Source: Phytophthora colocasiae (Eukaryota; Oomycota; Peronosporomycetes; Peronosporales; Peronosporaceae). From it: a stretch of DNA of 64,000 nt. The stretch is from assembly GCA_018806915.1 (NCBI GenBank), contig JAGKQI010000047.1, positions 1,550,001-1,614,000 of the forward strand, in the 5' to 3' direction. Below, piece by piece: positions 41,873-52,342 of the stretch (within the stretch, counting starts at the first letter, position 1; each line of letters opens with the position of its first letter). The notes under the pieces were generated by a model. That model was not told the origin of the DNA, searched no databases, and was given only the letters and a program-made list of their open reading frames with translations. Position numbers and translations under genes: made by a program.

Positions 41873-43188
41873 GACTCTCCATCACCACCTTCGCCTAAGA
41901 TGTCTACAAGCACAGCTACCCATTCAGGCAACACATGCCGACACGTCCATCCATCGAGGGATACGAAACTCCACCGACGTGATCCACCCGGGTGAAAGCT
42001 GCCACCTGGACGCCGTGACCGCTCACCCGTAGAAGCGAATGGCTGTAGCCAAATTTTGACAAGCTCCTCCACACATCGCCGACAACTTGAATGGATAGAC
42101 TAGGATAAGATAAGATCCACGCTTTTGCCGTCTCCACCACCTTTATACCGAAAGCGATAGGATATCTACATGTACTGTATCCGCGTGAAAGATACTCGGT
42201 GGCGAAAGCGCAAACTGACACCGTCAAATGCGTCAAGTTGATGATCAACTCTCATCCTCTGAGGCGTCCAGCTGGTTTCACGGAGGCAGAACTTCACTGT
42301 ACAGATCTCTGGTCAAAGTCTCCGCAAAGTTTTAAACTTTGCTCAGGGCTGGGCAGCCCAGATCGGTGTATCCGAGCCAAGGAGACGTGCATGTACGCTG
42401 CAGACTCTGCAGCTCTCGAGCAAAGCCCAGCTTGATAAGATTCCACCGTTCAATGGACTTCGTATAACTTATACGGTATAATACATAAGACTTGTGCCCA
42501 TAAGCACTGTCCCCATCGCGACGACTATGACACGAACCAGGGCCTGGTCCTCCGTTCGTGGAGCCAGTGTCCTTTTGACTCACCAGATGGCTACCTTCTG
42601 CCAGCGATCCGACTCGGATTCCGAGAGGCACGTCGCCACGCTGCGGCCACGCAAGTCTCCAGTGACGTTGGCCATCCGGTAGCTCGATAGATCGCTACGA
42701 GCGACTTGGTAATCGCCAGCGGTGGCTGCTCCACGATCTGTGGCTGCTGTAGTGAGTCTCGTTCAGCTGCTTGGAAGCGGCGAAGGCGGTGACGACGCCA
42801 ACGACTTGATGCTGTCACCCAAGCACGTTCTGCTTGGGCCGGGCCGCTTCGCTTCGCTACGGAAAATCCAGGCGACAGCTCCTTCCGGCGATCGAGCATA
42901 CAGTTTGTCCTGGACAACGCCTGAAAAATTGTCTTGAAGACGTGCGTCGTGCCACGGTGACAAGCTTGTCCGTTCGCTACAGCGTCGGTCGCCACTGGCC
43001 CAGGCGCGCCTCTATCGTGGTCCTCCCCGCCCGCCTCTGTCTTGCTTCGGGGCAACGCTTCTGACTGCTGTTGACAAGACGTAGCGTCGCGACTGTGCGA
43101 GCGCGCTCGTGCTCTTGCCCTTGGTCACCCATGCATCACTAGAGTGACCCCGACATGTAAAAGACGCAGAGTGCATAAGACCATGTAC
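41873..43188 (-). repeat. Right arm of the 1.3-kb inverted repeat
   Basis: 1316 bp, inverted copy of 39924-41240. Small differences include one base in the TTATATGAAG/TTATACGAAG stretch and an indel near 42590. The divergence argues that the arms have existed for some time and are not a pure assembly artefact. Confidence 0.85.
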
Positions 43189-43716
43189 GGTTCACCAGCC
43201 TGTCAATGGTTGTGAAACTGCAATGTACTTTTCGTCTAGACTTGCAACAAGCAGCATGTAACGTCCTCCACCAACAAACTGCAGCGACGTCGTGAGTGCT
43301 GTCGTACGACCACTCGAAATGCATCACAAGGACATCATAGCCGTGGTACGCGTCGAGACGTCGAGGCGCCATTCTCGCTCGAGTCCATTCGCGTGACGGC
43401 AGTCTCCGTTAGCATCTGGAAGCTGTCATCCACCCGGGAAACCAGATGCCGTCAAAGTGTCAAGAGGCCGGTTTGTGCGCCATACAGAAGGCAAGCTACT
43501 TGATGGAGCTTGTGGATCGGATTCACTGCCCCTGCCTTTCCGGTCTCTCCTGCCTGCTGGCACTGCTCAGCGAGAGAGAGCCACTGGGCTGCTGTCCGCC
43601 GTGCCTTCTGGTCCGGGGGCACTTCGTCCGCCCCCATGGCGACCGTGGTGTTGCTTGCGAGTCTCTGCCTCATTATTCATTTGGTCGCCTCGAGGACACA
43701 CAGCAACTTGACACTC
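43189..43716. other. Upstream region of RWP-RK gene C
   Basis: No separate gene recognised. The RWP-RK frame stays open upstream to 43510 but with a GTG at its start; a hydrophobic stretch there would be out of place in a nuclear protein, so it is treated as leader. Confidence 0.45.
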
Positions 43717-44496
43717 ATGTCCTCGTTCTCCGCGATCCGTTTGCCGCACCTGGATCAGTTCGGTGGCATGCCGCACGCTGCCAATTATTCCAGCCCGGCC
43801 CAGGAGCGCATGGCACTCCTACCACTCAATGTTCTGCCGTCGCGTGTGTACGCGCCTTCGGAATACGCTCAGATGCAGAAGCCGATGGTAGTGGCTTCTC
43901 CCGCTGCAACGCTATCGCACCAGCCCGCTCAGTCACCGTCTAAGAAGCGCGTGCGAGCGCTACCCAACGCATCTAAATCCATCACGTTGGACATGCTTCG
44001 TCCGCACTTCGAGAAGCCGCTGGCTGAAGTGGCCAACATCTTTGGCATCTGCATGACGCTCATGAAGAAGATCTGCAGGAAGAACGGCGTGCCACGTTGG
44101 CCACACCGACAAATCCGCGGCCTTCGCAAGAGCATCTGGTCTATCGAGAAGGCTCTGCGTTGCTGCGAGTCCGAGGCCCAGCGCCGCTCATACAATGACC
44201 ACCTGCAGAAGCAGCGAGCAAAATTGCTCACGATTCTCAAGGGACCTGCGAGTCCCAGCAGCAAGGCGGCCTTCGAGCTGGTGCTTTCGGAGCCCTGCTC
44301 CCCTATGGGTGAAGTGGCGACGCCCACCGCCTCGGAGAAGGCCCAAAGCCCTACCGTTCGCTTCCAAATGCCAACGGTGTACTCGCAGGTGCCGAGCAAC
44401 ATGGTCCAGGGCAATTTGTCACCAAAGCTGCCGTCGATTGCTTCTCTTCTGATGAAGAACGATGAACAGCGCTCCAACTTCAACTACCAGTTCTAA
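43717..44496 (+). CDS. RWP-RK domain transcription factor (copy C)
   Basis: 259 residues from the ATG at 43717 (MSSFSAIRL...). An in-frame ATG at 43639 would add a hydrophobic segment that does not suit a nuclear factor. The RWP-RK domain at about residues 86-145 has 'ITLDMLRPHFEKPLAEVA', 'IFGICMTLMKKICRKNGV', 'RWPHRQ' and 'GLRKSIWSIE'. It is closer to copy B (same RWPHRQ) than to copy A. The C-terminus ends 'KLPSIASLLMKNDEQRSN', matching the short motif seen near the ends of A and B. Single exon. Likely nuclear DNA-binding regulator. Confidence 0.85.
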   Translation: MSSFSAIRLPHLDQFGGMPHAANYSSPAQERMALLPLNVLPSRVYAPSEYAQMQKPMVVASPAATLSHQPAQSPSKKRVRALPNASKSITLDMLRPHFEKPLAEVANIFGICMTLMKKICRKNGVPRWPHRQIRGLRKSIWSIEKALRCCESEAQRRSYNDHLQKQRAKLLTILKGPASPSSKAAFELVLSEPCSPMGEVATPTASEKAQSPTVRFQMPTVYSQVPSNMVQGNLSPKLPSIASLLMKNDEQRSNFNYQF

Positions 44497-45120
44497 GTGT
44501 CTGCTGATATGTTCTCAGTGTGAGTCCTGGTCTCTGTCTAGTGCATGACGAAGTGCCGTATATTTGTGTGTGTTTCAGTGTAGTGAGTTTGAGTAGCGTT
44601 TTATCAGTTTGTGTTAACTCGGACGATAACAATCGAAGTCAAGCATTAACTTCTCGTTTCGTTTGACAAGATCAGTTTTCACCGTTTATTGCAGCTCGAA
44701 TGAGTTAGCGATTCCATTTGAAGTGTGAATGCAAACTTATCGTTATGATGCAGGAATTCAATGGCGGGTCCAGCTTAAGCAACTCTTGCCAGCAAACAAT
44801 CTGTAGAATATAAGAGAAACTTGCAACAGCTTGAATGAAAAGTATTGGAACGACAACATTGTGGAAGAAATCAGTCATGGTACAGTTTATTGCTTGGCTT
44901 ATGCGTATTCGGTAGCTAAGAGGTCATGCTGCAGTTCTGTCTGCGCGACAACACCATCGCCTAGTGTGTCAGTCGCACAAACAAAGACCTGCAACTGAAG
45001 GAGCCTGCACGTTCAGCTTTTGCTGCGGCAAGTTCGGTGAGCAGGTTGGCCTGCAATAGATAGTTTGGGGGTATGGATAATCGACGATCCTGGTAGCGAT
45101 CAGCAGACGCCCTTCCATCT
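44497..45120. other. Convergent intergenic region
   Basis: 3' flanks of RWP-RK gene C and the first phytochelatin synthase gene. No gene or repeat recognised. Confidence 0.5.
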
Positions 45121-46491
45121 CTAATTAACAGCGGGCTCAGCCATGCGACGCGCTGCCTCGACTGAAGACAGGCTGTTGCAGCACGGCTGAGGTGCTGGCG
45201 CCACAGGAACTGCCGTCTGCTCGTCACAGTGAATGAGCTGCTGTTTCACCAGCGTGGGGCCAGTAGCGTGTGCTCCCTCTTTCAGGACAACAAGTCCACG
45301 TGGCAAGTCCATGGACGGATCCATGCACTGCATGGCTTCAAATACACGCGAAAGCTTCACCCAGTGCGGCGGATACTTGAATCTCGCCACATCCATCAGC
45401 AGCACCATGTCTCTCTCGGCGTGGTATCCTCCAATGGGCGAGAAATGTCCGTCTCCAGTCTGTCCGAGCACCTTGCGGCTGTAATTCAGCACCACAATCT
45501 CCGAGTTCGTGGAGCAACTGCGCTTGACAATTTCTCGGAACTGCTCCAGCGTGAAATCGTTCGTGGCGCGATAGTCCTCGGTCAACACGCCGTTGCATCG
45601 AGCCAGACAGATAAACTCCGACATACTGATGCCTTTCTCCTTGGCGACACTAAGTGACGTGCAGCAGTCGAAGAGTTCTTCGCTGAACCATCTCCAGGGT
45701 CCTTTCCACAGTCTGCCAGGGTCAATTTGAAGTGCGTTGAGGCACATTGCCAACGTAGCCAATCCACAGAATGCCGGCTCTGCCTGTGTGATGAACTGCT
45801 CTGCTAACGGAAAGTAAATCTGCATGTAGTTGCTGTTGCAGTTGATAGCGTCCGTAAAGAGCTTGCGGCCTTCTGGACTGGAGAACGCGATGCAATCCTG
45901 AGGCAAGTGACGGCGATGAAAACTGCTCTGCACTGCGCTGTTTGAGACTGCAGCTCGGTTGACCATGGCGTGCATCTTGTCGTGTTCCTTCTGCTGGTTG
46001 TCCTGGTCGATACGACGGCGCTCAGCGAGCTCCAACGCTTCTTTCTCCTGTCGCTCCTTCTCGCGCTTGGTCTTGCAGCCGCACTCTATGTCCATGGGCA
46101 ACGTGCACTCCTTGACGTCCTCCTGGCTTAGATTAACTGCCACTGCCCGCTTGGTCAGTTGAATTCTGCGGAACGGCTTGTGCAGCGGCGGAATGAGGCC
46201 AGCCAAACGGGTCGGGTTCGAGTGTACGACCCGCGGGTTAATCCGGGCCGATTGCGAAACGTATTGCGTAGCAGGTGGGCCGCGGCTAAAATGGGTATGC
46301 ACGGAACCCAACAGACCCGTGTGCGGAGGCGTCGACGTCACGCGGACGGTGCTGTGGCGGTGGTGGGGAGCAGCTTGAGCTTTACTGGCGGCGGCAGCGG
46401 CGCTGGGGAGCTGCTTGTCCTCTCGAAGGAAGAGCTTCCAATGGGTCGTGGGCGCGAAGCGCGTGGGCAGCTCGCGGGTTCGCGGCCACAT
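45121..46491 (-). CDS. Phytochelatin synthase-like protein 1
   Basis: 456 residues, ATG at 46491. Phytochelatin synthase is a papain-like gamma-Glu-Cys transpeptidase that uses glutathione. The catalytic triad is visible: Cys in 'AEPAFCGLATL' (C242), His in 'GDGHFSPIGGYH' (H349) and Asp in 'VLLMDVARFKYPPHWV' (D367). Residues 1-195 form a variable N-terminal extension with a charged helix near 140-172 ('KTKREKERQEKEALELAERR'). The C-terminal Cys-rich domain of plant enzymes is nearly absent; only a short tail with 'PQPCCNSL' remains. Its core is nearly identical to the second copy at 49194. Expected role: heavy-metal detoxification or glutathione-conjugate turnover. Confidence 0.9.
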   Translation of the reverse strand: MWPRTRELPTRFAPTTHWKLFLREDKQLPSAAAAASKAQAAPHHRHSTVRVTSTPPHTGLLGSVHTHFSRGPPATQYVSQSARINPRVVHSNPTRLAGLIPPLHKPFRRIQLTKRAVAVNLSQEDVKECTLPMDIECGCKTKREKERQEKEALELAERRRIDQDNQQKEHDKMHAMVNRAAVSNSAVQSSFHRRHLPQDCIAFSSPEGRKLFTDAINCNSNYMQIYFPLAEQFITQAEPAFCGLATLAMCLNALQIDPGRLWKGPWRWFSEELFDCCTSLSVAKEKGISMSEFICLARCNGVLTEDYRATNDFTLEQFREIVKRSCSTNSEIVVLNYSRKVLGQTGDGHFSPIGGYHAERDMVLLMDVARFKYPPHWVKLSRVFEAMQCMDPSMDLPRGLVVLKEGAHATGPTLVKQQLIHCDEQTAVPVAPAPQPCCNSLSSVEAARRMAEPAVN

Positions 46492-47605
46492 CAGTCTTGG
46501 CTGAAAATATACTTGACTGTTAATGCGCTTTTATCTGCCTCAGATGCGAGGCCGAGTTGCTGCTTTTAGTACGCCGCTGAATCTGCAGATGCGTCTGAGA
46601 CGACGTCCTCTCAAGCAGCACACAAATAGCTGAATGCCTTGAGCCGAGCAACTTCCGATTGCTTTTGCGCGATTGACAGGCAGACGGTCAATGGCGGAGA
46701 GCAACACGCACGACGGAAGAGTGTGTGTCTGAGAGGGGATCTTAGCCATTCCAGAAATGATAGGCCTTCAGGCGAGAGAACGGCGGGGGTTACATACAAA
46801 GAGCAAGTATAGTGACGAGTTCCAGGGGTCCTGGACTAGAGAAATCTGGATCTACGTCCTGATCCGAGAAGTAGACTGGTCAATATTGGAACAGCGTGGA
46901 CCAATCAGAAACGACACCTGCCGAGAGGCACGCGTCGATGCACTGCATTGGGCAGTGGGGTGCGGTGCGCCACTCCAAGACACGCTCCAAGTCATGGGAA
47001 CGTGAGCCCGTCGCGCTGCCTTTCGTCAAAGAGCAGACAGCAACTGGGATCTTTCGCCGTATGCACTCGCCTTCGGAGATCATGGTCGCGTTGCACTTGA
47101 GCGATCGTCATCTTCATGGTGTGGCACACATCACTCAACTTCAACTTGAGGCCTGTTTGCTCAATCAAAAAGCTCACTAGACTCAATCGACAGCCACTTG
47201 GCCTTTTGCCACACAAACCACAAGCTTTTGCTGCAATTGCTGACCTTGTGTTGTAACGGGATGTAACGGCACTCTCGCAGCCTATGAACCATTGAATGGA
47301 GCGAAACTGGCAAACGCTATCATCTTGCGCATGGGTAAACAAGCAGACTATTGGAGTGTGAAATGCAGTGGAGGAATGGCTGCCATTGGCAGTGCCAAGA
47401 CATCTTTGCAGCGAAGAATGCTGTTCACAGAGAATCTATGCGTGATTTCTTGTGGGAATGCTTCCTTAGCTGGATTTCTTGATGCCACCTAGCCGAGTCC
47501 ACTGAAGTCAAAAAGACAAGGAGTTCACCTGACGTCGTTGTTCCTGCTAGAACTTTGCCAGGTGAATATAAAGTGCAGTGAGAACCACACTTCAGCGATA
47601 GTGCA
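46492..47605. other. Intergenic region between PCS1 and ORC2
   Basis: Contains the upstream region of PCS1 and the 3' flank of ORC2. Small frames have no recognisable domain. Confidence 0.5.
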
Positions 47606-48988
47606 TCAAGCATCTAGATTCAGGATATCGATCTTGATAATCGATTCCGAAAGAGGTATCTCCAGATATTCCACCGTTTGAACTCGAATCTTCTTCAATA
47701 GACCATGGTCTTCAAGGCATTTCACCGAATTTTTCATAGCCAACTGCGTGGAATGCAACAACTTCTTGCGGCAAGCCTCGTACACCGACTGGTACGGAGC
47801 AAGCTTTGTGCCTGTAGACTTTCGGCTACTCCTTGTCGATGTGTCCGCAGCTGCTAGCTGCTGCCGCGCAATTTCTTGCAGTGTAGCCACGTCAGTCGGC
47901 GTAAGACTTTGAAGAATAAACTTGACCCCGCTACTTGTAGCATCCGCTGTCTTTGCACGTTTAGCCAACCTCAACTCGATCTCGTCCGTGTACGGCTCGC
48001 AAGTATCCAGATTCTGGCTAAGCCACTCGAACCGCAGCGAGTCCTCCTCCTTCCAAATGGATGGTCCGTTGATGTGATCCATTGACGCAATCACCGCAAT
48101 AAATGGCGACTTTGCAAGCCAGCTTAAACATGTCTGAGCTTCTGGGTTCCGCAGCGCCATCCCATCGATTGAATGCACGAGCAGATAAATAGGAGGTACA
48201 TGTCTCGATGGCCTCGTCTTAGAAATGTCTCGACACTAGCAGCAACACAAAAAATCAATAGGATACTCAGCTGCAAGTCAACACAAATTCACAAGGAAAT
48301 AGCTACCTGCTGAGAAAGAGACTGGTTTTGCTTCACACCAACGTTAAAGATCTGGAAGACAATAATTTAGACATTAAAACCCACAACTAATGAAGTCAGT
48401 ATTTTCTCACCTTCTCTTGAATTGATTCCGCCAGATATTTGAGCGATACGACAGGAAGATATCCGTGCACCTGCAGGACAACACCTTCACTCAAATATTC
48501 ATCCGCAAAGCCCTTGTTCAAAAGATAAAAAAAATCATTAGCCTAGACTTGACAGTGAAAAATCTGGACATGTCACTCACTTGAAGCAGTTTTAGCTTGG
48601 ATCCAACGCCATAGAAGAGTAAGTTATAACCAGCAAGCAGCTCACTCTTCCACTCCGTGAAATGCTGCTTGAACTGTCGACCCTGGGGCTCCACGTGTTC
48701 GTCCGCAGCTCGAAGCTCCGCTAACAGCTCCCCACGTGATGGTAATTGCAGTGCATGATTGTGTTCCTCCTTCTCTTCCAGGTTTTCATCTTGGCTTTGT
48801 TTGTTCGGCTGCTTGTGAGTCAGCCGATCCTTCAGCGGCGGTGGCTTCGGCTTGCGGGGAACGCGCTGGCGGATCCGCTTGGATGTGAAGTAGGCGTTTG
48901 CAGAGGATGCACCGAGCTCCACCCCGTTGTTTGGCTCTCGCCGCCGCTCCTTCCAGCGCGTGCGCAGGCTCTGACCATCGGAGCTCAT
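47606..48988 (-). CDS. ORC2: Origin recognition complex subunit 2, four exons
   Basis: Exons on the minus strand: 48988-48581, 48512-48411, 48351-48307 and 48235-47606, all with GT...AG introns in phase 0, giving about 394 residues. ORC2 is part of the complex that marks replication origins. The AAA-like core reads 'WKSELLAGYNLLFYGVGSK' at the end of exon 1, 'VVLQVHGYLPVVSLKYL' in exon 2, 'YLLVHSIDGMALRNPEAQ' and 'PFIAVIASMDHINGPSIW' in exon 4, followed by the C-terminal winged-helix part ('TPTDVATLQEIARQQL'). The N-terminus is shorter than in animals and yeast. The introns are short (59-71 bases). It is divergent from PCS2, 205 bp away. Other genes in the window mostly lack introns. Confidence 0.92.
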
Positions 48989-49193
48989 AAGTGTTAATGG
49001 TGGTGGTACCGGTTGCCAACTCGGCAGTACCGATAAATAGTACTGCGATCAAATGCTTCGTTCATTTATCGATACAGTACCGGTATAATGTTTAGTGTGA
49101 GAGCGTAATCGACGAAATAGTGACCAGCAACTTAAGCTCATCTGGTTTTGCACACAAACCACACACAAACCCGTCCTGCACTTCCCAAAAGCA
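48989..49193. promoter_or_regulatory. Bidirectional promoter of ORC2 and PCS2
   Basis: Only 205 bp separate the two divergent ATGs. TACCGGT occurs twice (near 49008 and 49077) and TACCGATAAAT once, so a shared factor site is possible. GCTCATCTGGTTTTGC near 49136 resembles the oomycete initiator and may start the PCS2 transcript. Confidence 0.5.
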
Positions 49194-50123
49194 ATGGAAC
49201 GGTCTTGCAATCAACCAGCAGCGACAACATTCGCCAAGGATAGTACCAGTGTACAGCACCGCCAAGAACAGGTTGCCAACCCACAGACAGCAGAGCCAGC
49301 TTCACCTGTCAGACCTTCTAATAGTTATCACCGTCGCCTTCTACCCAAGGACTGCATCGCGTTTTCCAGTTCAGAAGGCCGCAAACTATTCACTGAAGCC
49401 ATCAACAGCAAGAGTAACTACATGCAGATTTATTTCCCGCTGGCAGAGCAATTCATCACACAATCTGAACCAGCGTACTGTGGTCTATCCACACTGACAA
49501 TGTGCCTCAATGCTCTTCAGATTGACCCTGGTAGACTGTGGAAAGGGCCGTGGAGATGGTTCAGTGAAGAGCTCTTCGACTGCTGCACGTCTCTCAGTGT
49601 GGCCAAGGAGAGGGGTATCAGCATGACGGAGTTTGTCTGTCTCGCCAGTTGCAACGGTGTGCTGGCGGAATCCTTTCGCGCAACGAACGATTTCACGTTG
49701 GAGCAGTTCCGAGAAATTGTCAAGCACAGTTGCTCCACGAACTCGGAGATTGTGGTGCTGAATTACAGCCGCAAGGTGCTTGGACAGACTGGGGACGGAC
49801 ATTTCTCGCCCATTGGAGGATACCATGCTGAGAGAGACATGGTGCTGCTGATGGATGTGGCGAGATTCAAGTACCCGCCGCACTGGGTGAAGCTTTCGCG
49901 TGTATTTGAAGCTATGCGCTTGGTGGTCCCAGCAATGAATAAACCGCGTGGACTGGTGATACTGAAAGAGGCTCCTCATCTAGCGAATGTTGAGCTAGAA
50001 CACAGCCATCCTGACAACAACGAAAACGCTGCATCTATTGCACCAGCTCCGAGGTCATGTTGCTATAGCTTGGCGTCTGTCGAGTCTGCACTGGTGACAG
50101 ACAACTCCGCAAAGGGTGCCTGA
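49194..50123 (+). CDS. Phytochelatin synthase-like protein 2
   Basis: 309 residues, ATG at 49194. The triad is intact: C96 ('SEPAYCGLSTL'), H203 ('GDGHFSPIGGYH') and D221 ('LLMDVARF'). It lacks the long N-terminal extension of copy 1 and has a short tail that again includes a Cys pair ('RSCCYSL'). The catalytic core shares long nearly identical DNA blocks with copy 1 while the ends differ, so it arose by duplication with possible later gene conversion. It is divergent from ORC2. Enzymatic role as for copy 1. Confidence 0.9.
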   Translation: MERSCNQPAATTFAKDSTSVQHRQEQVANPQTAEPASPVRPSNSYHRRLLPKDCIAFSSSEGRKLFTEAINSKSNYMQIYFPLAEQFITQSEPAYCGLSTLTMCLNALQIDPGRLWKGPWRWFSEELFDCCTSLSVAKERGISMTEFVCLASCNGVLAESFRATNDFTLEQFREIVKHSCSTNSEIVVLNYSRKVLGQTGDGHFSPIGGYHAERDMVLLMDVARFKYPPHWVKLSRVFEAMRLVVPAMNKPRGLVILKEAPHLANVELEHSHPDNNENAASIAPAPRSCCYSLASVESALVTDNSAKGA

Positions 50124-50749
50124 AGATCGACCGAAATCAAGACCTTCATTAGTCCTGACTTTCATCGATCGATTCAAGCGTTCCACCCTTATCTATTGCA
50201 GACCAATTTGGCCTCTCAGAACCGTCGCTATTCGATATGTCTGCGTGATGTGCGTCTGGTTAGCTGGCATTCCTGCCTGCTTTCATGCTGAAAAACTCAG
50301 CCTGAAGCACGCTGATTGTCCGCCATGATTCCGGCAATACTTTTATCAATCAGAATTGATATAACTCGCTGCTAGCTTTAGTACTAGTACTTGCACGTCA
50401 GATTCAACCAACATGTTGTGTAAAAGGAATCTAGGACTTTAGTTTCATGTATTACTTGTAAAAAATAAATTCCATCATGGAAGTGAAGCAATTTCTTGTA
50501 GCATGGCATTACATGTAGACACAGGAGTACTGTGGCACCGGCACGTGCTCGATTCGCTGGGTAGCATCCTAGCATCCTGGCGTCAGAGGCGACTACCGGA
50601 AGAATGACGAACTCTCTCTCATTTCGGTGTCGAGTTGAAGGTAGAGCGACTATCGAAAAGAGGTTGCACTCAGCTACAAGAAGATTTTGTTATCCATGTT
50701 ATCTATCCCCACTTATATCGTAAATGTACAGTCTTGTTACGAATCACAG
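50124..50749. other. Convergent intergenic region
   Basis: Between the 3' ends of PCS2 and zinc-finger gene A. No gene recognised. Confidence 0.5.
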
Positions 50750-52342
50750 CTACAGTTTAATGCACTCTTCTTCCTTCACCGTGTTCTGTGCTTCGTGAAT
50801 CTGGCACAACGTTCCTCGTCGAACAGCTCGTGTGCAGCCAGCATACTCGCAGCGTTTGCCACCTCCGTGCGAAATGCAGAAGCCATTGCCTCGATCTTTC
50901 TTCTCGCAATTGCCAAACTGACATTTGCGGATGCCACCGTGCACGTAACAACGGCCTTTGCGCTGCTGCCCGCGTGTGCAACCAGGGAACTCGCAGCGTT
51001 TGCCGCCTCCATGGGCTCGACAGAATCCGCCTCCCTGGGAACTACGAGTGCAGCCACCAGGACCCGAAAACTGGCACCTTGCACCACCACCATGAGCCTT
51101 ACAGCGACTGTTTGACTGAGCACGACGCGTGCATCCATCCTCAATGCACTTCTTGCCCTTCGTCACCTTGCCATTTGCCTTCCCACTGCTGTTCTCCTGA
51201 TTCACAGATGAAGCTGATGTGGTTCTTGCAGCTTTAGCCTTTGGCTGGCTACCCGGGTCAGTTCGAGATCGTTTCGGACGAGAAAGCATGGGTGGGGCTG
51301 AGAAATCCGCCGACACGATGAGTTCTTTCAGCGCTTTGTTCGTCAGAGATGCAGGAGGCGATATGGTGAGCGAGAAGGGAGGACGGTCTACTGAAGTCTT
51401 GATGGAGTCTAGAGACGGCTTCATTTTGCGTTCATTGGAGGTTGGAGTCTCGGACTGAGTGTTTCTCGATGAGGAGAACCAGAAACCAGGAGTGGATGGA
51501 TGTTGCAGGGAAGTTGCTGGATTAAACATGTCCACGGATCCTGGACTCGGTTGGTGCTGCATCATGGGGGAGGATAAACCCATACTGGCCATAACCACCA
51601 TGTGCTTCATCGTGTGTACTCTTTGGCAGTTGTTGTTTCCGGGAGTGGCTGCATCTTGCATCCATGAATGAGTCGCCGGCGACAACGGCGGGAAACTCGA
51701 GAAGCCACTACCGAAATACGGCTGACTAGCGAGAGGAAACACCGGCATGGTGTTCATCCCGGGATCCAGAGCCAAGGTAGAATTACCGGTCGTCGCATTA
51801 GTCGACGAACAGATCCCACTCCTCATCGTCGAAGAAGAAGGTGGGGTTCTAAACTGCTGGAAGTTCATGGGCGAGCTCTGTGCCGGTTCGTTCGTAGTGT
51901 AAAACTCGTCTCTGAGTGCCGAATCGTTGCTTCGAGGCAGATCTAGGGGTTCCAGCAGAAGCGAGTTGGTGCTGGATGGCGGCTTAGCCACTGCTTCTTC
52001 CTTCTTGAAGCCGTGGAACTCTGGGAAGTCCTGATCATTGAGCATTTGGCTGAATAACTCGTCCTCATTGGTAAGGCGCACGAAGAGCGGAGCGTCGTCC
52101 GAGGTGGGAGGCTGGAACGGCGCCTGGAACTGCTGCGATAAGGCGATGCCGCCACCAAGCAGCGAGTTGGGGGGAGGGGGCACGACGCCGTTGCCGCTGC
52201 TTGGCGGTGTGGGCACAGCGCGCTCTGCCATGAGCGCCTTGACTCTGCCGCAGGGCGACGGCAGCGACATACTGGACGGGAAGAGACTCGCCGATCGCAT
52301 CTCGGGCGTTAACAGCGATTCCACAAATGCCACCTCGTCCAT
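50750..52342 (-). CDS. WRKY19-like Cys/His repeat zinc-finger protein (A)
   Basis: 530 residues from the ATG at 52342; the frame continues up to a TTG at 52438 but has no earlier ATG. The N-terminal 400 residues are Ser/Pro-rich and look disordered, with acidic-aromatic patches ('DDAPLFVRLTNEDELF') that could activate transcription. A basic stretch ('RPKRSRTD', 'KAKAAR') suggests nuclear import. Five tandem zinc-binding units follow near the C-terminus, each C-x4/7-C...C-x2-H-GGG ('CIEDGCTRRAQSNSRCKAHG', then 'CEFPGCTRGQQRKGRCYVHG'). The same repeats occur in some plant WRKY19-like proteins. It is paired with gene B at 60935 in divergent orientation. Function unknown, probably DNA or chromatin binding. 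Confidence 0.8.
   Translation of the reverse strand: MDEVAFVESLLTPEMRSASLFPSSMSLPSPCGRVKALMAERAVPTPPSSGNGVVPPPPNSLLGGGIALSQQFQAPFQPPTSDDAPLFVRLTNEDELFSQMLNDQDFPEFHGFKKEEAVAKPPSSTNSLLLEPLDLPRSNDSALRDEFYTTNEPAQSSPMNFQQFRTPPSSSTMRSGICSSTNATTGNSTLALDPGMNTMPVFPLASQPYFGSGFSSFPPLSPATHSWMQDAATPGNNNCQRVHTMKHMVVMASMGLSSPMMQHQPSPGSVDMFNPATSLQHPSTPGFWFSSSRNTQSETPTSNERKMKPSLDSIKTSVDRPPFSLTISPPASLTNKALKELIVSADFSAPPMLSRPKRSRTDPGSQPKAKAARTTSASSVNQENSSGKANGKVTKGKKCIEDGCTRRAQSNSRCKAHGGGARCQFSGPGGCTRSSQGGGFCRAHGGGKRCEFPGCTRGQQRKGRCYVHGGIRKCQFGNCEKKDRGNGFCISHGGGKRCEYAGCTRAVRRGTLCQIHEAQNTVKEEECIKL

Noticed and set aside
42591..43055. 154-codon frame in the right arm of the palindrome
   Set aside because: Its counterpart in the left arm is altered by indels and no family was recognised, so coding is doubtful.
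45229..45657. Plus-strand frame inside PCS1
   Set aside because: It is antisense to the conserved catalytic core, and the same shadow appears opposite PCS2.
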